NCBI RefSeq assembly: GCF_000711695.1
Contig: NW_013546864.1
Location: forward strand, 1-27,245
Direction: 5' to 3'
Origin: Tilletiaria anomala UBC 951
Lineage: Eukaryota > Basidiomycota > Exobasidiomycetes > Georgefischeriales > Tilletiariaceae
Length of the DNA: 27,245 nt
Under the pieces are notes generated by a model. It was not told the DNA's origin, did no database searches, and worked only from the letters and a program-made list of their open reading frames with translations. The translations under genes were made by a program, and so were the position numbers. Positions 20,801 to 27,245 of this stretch are shown here, piece after piece (the stretch's first letter is position 1; each line of letters begins with the position of its first letter).

Positions 20801-22146
20801 ATGGCAGCGAATTCAGGGCCGGTAGGTTGGCCTTGTGTCAGACTCTCTGTCGCTCATGATCTCTAAGGACTAACGCAACTCATTGACGTGGCAGGCATTT
20901 GTCGCGCATTCAAGCGATGTCAGGCTCTTGTCAAACATTCTTAGGCCCATAGCACACAGCAGCGTGCGTCGGTTAAAACTCAAAATATGCCAGATCGCGA
21001 TCGTAGCCAGCTAACCAACTAACTGAGCTCTCCGACTCACAACAGCATGTCCTCGTCACAATCTCGGACACTGGCATCGAGTTTCTCACGACGTCCGATC
21101 GCTCCTTCCAAGGTGACGCTCGCAGCTGAGCTCGCTTCAGAGGAATTTCTCGGCTGACTTTGCGCAATTGGACAGCTCATGCATACATCAAACGCATTCT
21201 TTTCCCCAAGTGGCAATGTCGCAAGGATCCGACGGCGGTAGATGAGTCTCCGATGAACACCACCTCCCCAGGTGATCAAGACGCCATCATATCGCATGTC
21301 TTCGAAATCAGCCTCAAAACTCTGCTCGAATGCCTTGATATCTTTGGAGGCGCCCCCGCTGCCAGAAACATTGCTGACACGGACTGGATGGACGGCCGTC
21401 CGGAGCGCGATCGGACTGGCGGCGGGGGCGACGTGCTACTTGACAAGCGCAAGGGCGCCAAAACGGCTATGATGCTCCGGTACACAGGCAAGGGAGACCC
21501 GCTTGTCGTGATGTGAGCTTTCGGCGTTGGCAAAGAATAAAAGCGGAATGTATGCTCATCTTCGCTTGTCGCGTACGTCGCTCGAAGGCTGGAGGATAAT
21601 GATGTAGTGACGAGCTGCGAACTCGCAACGCTGGAACCGGATGACACGTCCGCACTAGGCATGGACCACCGTGACATGCGAGCGCAGATCATCATGCAAG
21701 CCGAGTGGATCACGGTCGTCCTGCAGAGCTTCCACGCGACCTGTTCGCGCATTATTTTCTCTTTTACCCCAAGTAAAGCCGGGCGGCGCGGTTTCCTGCG
21801 CATTTTTGGCGATACGGATGCCGGCAGCGTAGACGCCACGCTGCCAGGGGACGGCAAAGCGGTGGCCAAGTTCATCTGCGAGCGCAAGGTTGAGTTTACA
21901 TACAGCTTCGAGCACGTCTCTCGCTCACTCAAAGGGCTCAGCTCGGCCAACAAGACGTCCGTACGCATCGACGGACAAGGCTTGCTCAGCATTCAGTGCC
22001 TCATTCCGATAAACTCGTCGCTCATGGAGGATGCCACGTGCGGTGGCCGAAACAAGATTGAAGCGAGCCATCTGCCCATTGTCGATTACCTTGTGGGCGC
22101 ATTGCCATGCACGACCTTGCTGCGCAGGATGAAGACTGTAGGCTGA
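20801..22146 (+). CDS. rad1: Rad1/Rec1, 9-1-1 DNA-damage checkpoint clamp subunit
   Basis: Five exons: 20801-20821 (only seven codons), 20895-20963, 21046-21112, 21176-21512 and 21588-22146, giving 350 aa. The joined N-terminus MAANSGPAFVAHSSDVRLLS matches the Rad1 opening strand-helix. It is followed by HVLVTISDTGIEF and DRSFQAHAYIKRILFPKW. Later blocks PLVVMLEDNDVVTSCELATL and HVSRSLKGLSSANKTSVRID are highly characteristic of Rad1. The family forms a PCNA-like ring with Rad9 and Hus1 that is loaded at damaged DNA by Rad17-RFC and activates the ATR-type kinase. Rec1 of Ustilago maydis is the classical fungal member. The protein is shorter than that relative but full-length for the family in general. 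Branch sites such as GGACTAACG and CAACTAACTG support introns 1 and 2. Skipping of intron 4 meets an immediate TGA. The gene converges on the Sti1 gene, 242 bp away. Confidence 0.95.
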
Positions 22147-22388
22147 CGCTCGTGCTCTGCCTTTCAGTGCTGTCCATACGAAGATTGAACGAAAGACATA
22201 TCTGCAATTTTCAAAAGCATTATACTTCATTTCGTAGTTCTCGCAGATACGCATTGTCATTCTCAGCTGAACGACTTAAGCCCGGCATGGTTCTTCAATT
22301 GACAGTAGACGACGATATGCTTGTGTATGTACGCGTATACATGTAGAGTTCAGATGCGCAAGGTGTGCGTGGGAGGTAAGATCATAAT

Positions 22389-24430
22389 CTACCTGTGGCC
22401 AGTACGGATGATGCCTGCTGCTACGAGCTTTTGGATCTTGGCCCTGATGCCGGGATTCTTCATGTGATCTTGCAGCGCCGCAGGCTGTCAAAAAGGAGCA
22501 AATTGAGAATTAGGCCAGTCCAAAATGCCCATACAGTCGTTCAAGCAACCAACGTGTACCGATGCTCCTCCCACAGAATTGCTTCAGGGCCGCTTCGTCG
22601 GTCTGTACTCTTCCTGCTCTACTCACATTGCTCTGTGCCTGCTGCAGAATGCTCTGCATGATCGGGTCGCTCATGATCTCCGCCACCTGCGGGTCCTTCA
22701 TGGCGCGCTCGAGCGTCTGTTCGTCGGTCTCATTGGCGCGCTGAGCGTATATTTCGCGCATGACCTTATCCATCTGCGTTTGAATCTCTTTCTGGTTCTT
22801 GTTCGCAATTCCTTCGCCCTCGGCGCTCTCGTCGAGCTCCGACGCAAGCTGGATGGCCTCCATCGCCTTGGTGAACTCCTTCATCGCGGTCAGCACGGTG
22901 CTCTTGCGAATGTGCGCCTTGACGTTCTTCGGGTCGACCTTGATGGCCTCTTCGCAGTCCTTCAGCGCCTCCGGCAGCGCCGCGAGCTTGATATACGCGC
23001 TCGCGCGGTTCGTGTATCCGCGTGGGTCGTCCGGATTCCGTTTGATGCTCTCCGTGTACGCTGCGACGGAGCCTGCAAAGTCGCCGTGCTTGTATAGCTC
23101 GTTACCGCGGTTGCGCTCGTTGTCGGCCAGGGCAGGGTCGACGTACGCACGCTTCGCACGCTCCTTTTGCTCCTTTTCCGCGTCTCGAAGTTTGGCGAGA
23201 ATGTCAGGCGTCCGGTGCTCTGTGAGACTCTTGTTCCAGAACTTGATGGCATTGTCTAGGTCGTCCTTCTTTGCATATGCCGAGCCGATTCGTCCGAACG
23301 CCTTCGCAACCAATTTGTAGTCTGTGCGCATCTCCCGACCCTCCTCGACGGCTTGTTCACAAGTCTTGATGCAAGCATCATAGTCTCCCTGCTCGAAGTG
23401 GCACGCTGCCAAATTGGTGAGGTATGTGATATCCTTGTGCAGCTCCCAGGCCTTTTGGTAGTGCGCAATCGCCAGAGCAAATTGCTTTTTGAGGTAAAGC
23501 GCGTTTCCAGCCTTCTTTTCTTCCTCGCCTGCTGCTTTTGCCTGTGCCTTGGCTTGCTCTTCCGGATCAGCATCGCTCATGTCGGCATCCGCGGTGGCCG
23601 CTGCTGATGCAGTTGGCGCTGACTCTGCTTTAGGTGGTCGAGAAAACGAAGTTGCAGAAGTCTTCCCTGACTGCGTTTCAATCTCCTCCCGCCTGTTTTC
23701 CAGATCCGGCGGCAAGTCATTGCTGCCCTCTGGCCGCTCGAAAGCCTGCATGTCGATGCCCATGAGCGCTCCCATGACCTGGATCATGCGCGGGTCTTGC
23801 AACGCCATGGCAGCCGCCTGTGGATTTTGTTGGATTTCCTGCAGCTTCTTTGCGAAAGCAGGATCCGCAAGCAGAGGTGCTGTCTTGGGGTTTGCAGAGA
23901 GCTTCGCAAACATCTTAGGATCAGCGAAGATTTTTCCCAGACCTTCGCCTGGACCTTCACCAAAGGACCTTTCCTCTGCGACGAGCAAAGATAGTTATTA
24001 GTAAAACATATATACATAAGGCGCGACTTTTTTCCTTCCTCGGCCTTACACAAAATTACGCACCTGCTGCACGCTTTACATCTGCTAGACCCTTCTGCAA
24101 AGATGCATCGTTTGGCGCGATTCTGAGTCCTTCCTCGTAAGCAGCAATCGCCTCATTAAACTTCCTGGCACCATGAAGCGCACCGCCCTTCCTTCCATAT
24201 CCTTTCGCAAACTGCGGGTTGAGCTTGATGGTCTCTTCAGCATCCTCCAAAGCTTTGTCCCAGTCCTTCAAGCCGCTGTGACAAGCGCTGCGGTTCGAAA
24301 ACAGCACGTGTGCATTGTCTTCTGATGAAACGGCGGCGGCGATGGCATCGGTGTAGTGGGAGATGGCTGTGGGGAAGTCCTTAGCCGCAAAGGCAGCGTT
24401 ACCCTTGGCTTTTAAATCGGCGACAGACAT
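22389..24430 (-). CDS. sti1: Sti1/Hop, Hsp70-Hsp90 organising co-chaperone
   Basis: Minus-strand exons are 24430-24064, 23975-22627 and 22484-22389 (stop TAG 22389-22391), giving 603 aa, close to the usual length of about 590. Domain order is complete: TPR1 at 2-118 (LKAKGNAAFAAKDFPTAISH), DP1 at about 130-203 with repeated Asp-Pro/Asn-Pro, an Ala-rich linker, TPR2A at about 273-388, TPR2B at about 404-513 and DP2 at about 543-603, ending NPGIRAKIQKLVAAGII. TPR1 and TPR2B bind the EEVD tail of Hsp70 and TPR2A binds MEEVD of Hsp90, so the protein passes client proteins between the two chaperones in the cytosol. Carboxylate-clamp residues appear present (KxxGNxx, TNLAA, TNRAS, KAHIRK). Intron 1 contains TACTAATAAC, a near-consensus branch site. 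Intron 2 ends just before the final DP2 helices, so retention would remove them. No clear heat-shock element array was found upstream. Confidence 0.97.
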
Positions 24431-25437
24431 ATTGACAAGGTGTTCAGCGTCAAGGTCCTATTGTGTGCTGCGCAAACTTGTTGCGTGCCGGCCCAAGTCA
24501 GCTGGTATTCGACTTGGCAAAGATACTTTTTCGGCAGCGATAATGGTCTTCCAACAAGATATGGTGCTCGTTTTGTTGGGCGGCAGGCAATCGACTAGGG
24601 ACCCGTGCGTTCTTGATCATATATGCATGAGCGGGCTTGTAAGACCACAGTGGAATGCGCTTCAATCTGTTCCTCAGGAAGAAGGCTCTGTATGGAAGTC
24701 AACGAGGAGCGATCGAAGCTCATGGAAAGTCGGGACGAGCGTGTGCGGAAGGTCCGAATTGCACCGATTCTGCAACCATCGACCACACTTGAGTGTTACA
24801 GCTCTCTCGCCATTATCGGCCATCGCACTTCGCACCAACCCTCTTCGGCTTGGGATATCGAATCGTTGATGACACGCTCGCGCTTCATCGAGAGCAAAAG
24901 CCAGTCTGGTGATACAATGTCGGCGGTGCGTATCTGCATGCTACATGAGTGATAAGGATCAGGATCGGTACCCATCCTGATATGTAACGGAGGACACTCG
25001 CCCCGGATCCTGCTTGCCAGAACCCTGATGGTCGTGCAGCGTTGCAGTACGGGGACCCAGCCTCGCCAATTTGCTACCGCTGTTTGTTATCTTCGCTGCT
25101 GTGGTTGTCGTCGCTGATAAGCTGAGATCCATGCTGATGGCGGACTTCAGATGTCCCCTTTCTTGTTCAGGCTCACCCAATCGGTTGGTTCGAGGGGAGC
25201 ATAGTCAGAGTTGGCTCAAAGCAACGATGGCCCAGCAAAGCTTAACTTTGCAGCTGCACATCATCACATCATGACGATCAGCGCAGAAATTTCTTTGTTG
25301 CCTGCCTCGGCTCCACTCTGGCAATCCAAGTGACTCACCATCGAAACTGTCAAGAGTAGCTTCGCCGTCACTCCGAGCCCCCCGCCCCAGCTTTCGCATC
25401 AGACACCGCACCCACAATCAGCCTTTATTTGTTGATT

Positions 25438-25465
25438 GCTCATCGCTCACCGCTAACCGCTCATC
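25438..25465. repeat. Four-copy 7-bp tandem, GCTCAYC type
   Basis: GCTCATC, GCTCACC, GCTAACC and GCTCATC follow one another without gaps, about 910 bp upstream of the secreted-protein ATG. Only two positions vary. It could be a clustered transcription-factor site or a decayed minisatellite. A related CCGCTCACTCGTCAT word occurs near 25988. Confidence 0.55.
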
Positions 25466-26222
25466 AATTGTCACTGATGATCATCGAAGATCATACAATG
25501 ACGAACATCATCACATGCTGCACGTGCGGACGCCTATTGCCCACCCGCCAAGGGATCAAATGGCACACACCATCACTTGGCGCTTTCTCGTTTCCCCGAC
25601 TGGAGTAACCTACCTTCTTGAGGCTCCGCAACTTTCATGGTACAGCAGGATCGTGTGTAACACCTCGTTCCCAATGGGGGTGCCGCTGCTATCATTAGTA
25701 TCACCATTGTTCACGGACCCTGCTTGCTCACACCATTTGCATCGTCCATGCCCCTTCCCTACCTTCACCAAGTGCGTCCTTCCCTTTGTTTGCTATTGAC
25801 TCGAGCCCCTTCTCTGCTCGATCATCGCTTGTTTTTGTCGACCCTGGCGGTCGCGCAACACTGATAGTTGAGGCCACATTCATAATCCGCTCACATCTTT
25901 GGCGACAGCCCGACCCACTGTCCCTCGTTCGTTGCGTGAATTTTTACGAGTAGGTGCTTCACCAGTCTACGGTTGTCTATCAAGCTTACCGCTCACTCGT
26001 CATTAGCCTCGCTGAAGCATCTTACAACAGTCTGCTGATCAACATGAGCGTGCTGGAATGGACAGATGCAGACAAATGATTGTTGCAGCACGAAGTGCAT
26101 GCTTCAATCTGCATCTTCTCACCATCGTGATCTCGCGAATGTGAGAGCGTAGAGGGCAGAAAATGAAGATTCTTTCATGCTTCAGGAGATTGCTATGACC
26201 CCATCTTGAGGTTTTCGATGGG

Positions 26223-26229
26223 TATATAA
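26223..26229 (+). promoter_or_regulatory. TATA box of the secreted-protein gene
   Basis: TATATAA, in the context GGGTATATAAG, stands 146 bp before the ATG at 26375. It is followed by a C/T-rich stretch (CAACTTCC, TCTTCTCACAG, CTCCACTGCCTCC) and a good initiator context (CCACCATGAA). This arrangement is typical of strongly expressed fungal genes for secreted proteins. Spacing implies a leader of about 110-120 nt. Confidence 0.65.
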
Positions 26230-26374
26230 GATCGCTTGGTCGCATCCCCCTTAACCCCCAACTTCCTTGTCTTCTCACAGGCTCTTTCAAGTCTTGCAAC
26301 TACCGAACCACCAAGCACTTCTTCATCGCCAACGAACCTCACTCCTCCACTGCCTCCATCTTCCTCTAGCCACC

Positions 26375-27245
26375 ATGAAAAGCGTCAAGAGCTTAACCCT
26401 TCTGGTCACTACCGCCCTGGTACTCATCAGCGGTGCTACGTCTGCTGTCGCTGCACCTGGTGGCAAACATGGTTTCGATTACGGTGAGCAAGTTAATTGA
26501 TGACAGTACTAGCTTCATTGAGCCTCTGACAAAGCGCCTCGTTTTGACACTGTTACCTATAAACAACCTACTATGAAAAAGGCCATGGCAAGCAGCACAG
26601 GGGGGTGCATTTCGATCATGGAAAGCACGACGGAAAGTACGACCACGGCAAAGGGCATGGTTATGGCCACTGGAAGCGTGAGCCCCTGGCCAACGTCGGT
26701 ATGATACAAGGGAGCAAGCCCGTCGAGTTCTTCAAGCGCACACCTGCGCCCGCTCCTCAGAATGACTTCAACTCTGGCCGTTACAGGGGTGGCCGCAATG
26801 ACCGCAACGGACGTGAGCGTGAGCATCGCGGCAGATATGGGCACCGCGGAAGGTACAGGGACGAATGCGACAGGCGCTACAGATACGATTACGAAAGGCG
26901 CGGCTGCTATGATCGGTACATGGAGAGGCGCTCGCCTGTCCCCGCTCCTGCTCCTGTGCCTCAGAACAATGCCGCTGAATCGGACTTGAACCAGCAACTC
27001 GAAGGCCAGGGCGGCAACCAGGACCAGGAGCGCCAGGACGAGGAACGTCAGCGCCAGGATCGCGAGCGCCAGCGTCAGGATGAGGAACGTCAACGCCAGG
27101 ATGAGGAACGTCAACGCCAGGACGAGGAACGTCAGCGCCAGGACGAGGAACGTCAGCGCCAAGGTGAGGGTCAGAGAATGGGCACGGCCATGAACAAGCG
27201 CGCCCCCACACCTGCTCCTCAGGATGTCGCCGAGTCGGACTCAGA
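26375..27245 (+). CDS. Secreted His-rich protein with dibasic sites and heptad repeats, 3' partial
   Basis: Exons 26375-26483 and 26582 to the window edge are joined across a 98-nt intron (GTGAGC donor, AAAAAG acceptor), and the frame is still open at 27245. The first 26-27 residues are a clear signal peptide (basic MKSVK, hydrophobic core TLLVTTALVLISG, cleavage near AVAA). Mature residues 28-67 hold nine histidines, mostly in HGK/GHG words. Potential Kex2 sites follow: WKR69, FFKR89, ERR153 and NKR243. The last three are each followed by a Pro/Ala segment (TPAPAPQN, SPVPAPAPVPQN, APTPAPQD), and two of these continue to AESD. Between them lies an Arg/Tyr/Gly-rich part with two cysteines (132, 145), then a charged Gln/Arg/Asp/Glu tract. 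I recognise no family. Possible roles include a kexin-processed peptide precursor, a metal-binding or cell-wall protein, or an effector. All are inference. The intron acceptor is the least certain element. Confidence 0.75.
27046..27171 (+). repeat. Six 21-bp tandem repeats encoding RQRQDEE heptads
   Basis: Six units of exactly 21 bp lie in frame within the secreted-protein gene. The central four read RQRQDEE. The first ends DRE and the last ends GEG. Codon differences between units are few (CAG/CAA, GAT/GAC, CGT/CGC), which points to recent duplication and probable length variation between strains. Seven residues is two helical turns, so the tract could form a rigid, solvent-exposed charged helix. 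Positions a and d are polar, which argues against an ordinary hydrophobic coiled coil. Confidence 0.9.

Larger units (their letters stand above)
24431..26374. other. Intergenic region between Sti1 and the secreted-protein gene
   Basis: No convincing gene lies in these 1.9 kb. Open frames are under 170 codons and lack domains. The left few hundred bases are the divergent Sti1 promoter. The right 0.9 kb is rich in CAT/ATC/GCTC words, including a four-copy 7-bp tandem at 25438-25465 and dense GATCATC-like motifs near 25475-25515. The last 150 bp, after a TATA box, are pyrimidine-rich, as expected for the leader of a highly expressed fungal gene. Confidence 0.6.

Noticed and set aside
24431-24900. 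Heat-shock elements for the Sti1 gene
   Set aside because: Scattered TTC/GAA words are present, but no array of three properly spaced alternating nGAAn units was found.
26557-27162. A 201-codon minus-strand frame of repeated Leu/Ala/Phe residues resembling a membrane protein
   Set aside because: It is the antisense reading of the Arg/Gln/Asp/Glu heptad repeat and Arg-rich region of the secreted-protein gene. The plus frame has a signal peptide, intron and promoter; this one has none.

Overview
The window is nuclear DNA of a filamentous or dimorphic fungus, very probably a basidiomycete and most likely one of the Ustilaginomycotina. Genes are intron-bearing, with short introns (63-300 nt) that start GTRNGN and end YAG, often with CTAAC/CTAAT-like branch sites. 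The clearest lineage marker is a Ste50-type MAPK-cascade adaptor that carries two SH3 domains at its C-terminus, the Ubc2 layout of basidiomycetes. No bacterial, organellar, viral or transposon sequence was recognised. All exon models were made by hand from splice signals and reading-frame continuity. No alignment or database search could be run.

Layout, left to right. (1) 1-1234, plus: the 3' part of a JmjC (JMJD6-like) Fe(II)/2-oxoglutarate oxygenase gene, cut by the left edge. (2) 1313-5571, minus: ubc2/STE50-like adaptor (SAM, RA, SH3, SH3; 1325 aa), convergent with gene 1 with only 78 bp between stops. (3) 5572-7306: divergent promoter region. (4) 7307-14142, plus: a 2256-aa Sec7-domain protein (Arf-GEF family) with a long disordered N-terminal half. 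(5) 14553-15608, minus: Mpv17/PMP22-family membrane protein. (6) 15609-18159: long gene-poor stretch with a TATA box near its right end. (7) 18160-20273, plus: PP2A B/PR55 regulatory subunit (Cdc55/Pab1), six exons. (8) 20801-22146, plus: Rad1/Rec1 subunit of the 9-1-1 checkpoint clamp, five exons. (9) 22389-24430, minus: Sti1/Hop co-chaperone, three exons. (10) 24431-26374: intergenic, ending in a TATA-driven promoter. (11) 26375 to the right edge, plus: a secreted, His-rich, repeat-bearing protein with several dibasic (Kex2-type) sites, 3' end missing.

The first ten kilobases and the middle are conserved eukaryotic regulators (MAPK scaffold, Arf exchange factor, PP2A targeting subunit, DNA-damage clamp, Hsp70/Hsp90 adaptor). 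They share no obvious pathway, and their adjacency looks like ordinary gene order. The least explained gene is the secreted precursor at the right end. It has a signal peptide, a histidine-rich first segment, basic cleavage sites followed by repeated Pro-Ala-Pro-Gln segments, and an exact seven-residue charged repeat. Second is the Sec7 protein, whose catalytic glutamate position appears to be aspartate and whose second Sec7 signature is altered.
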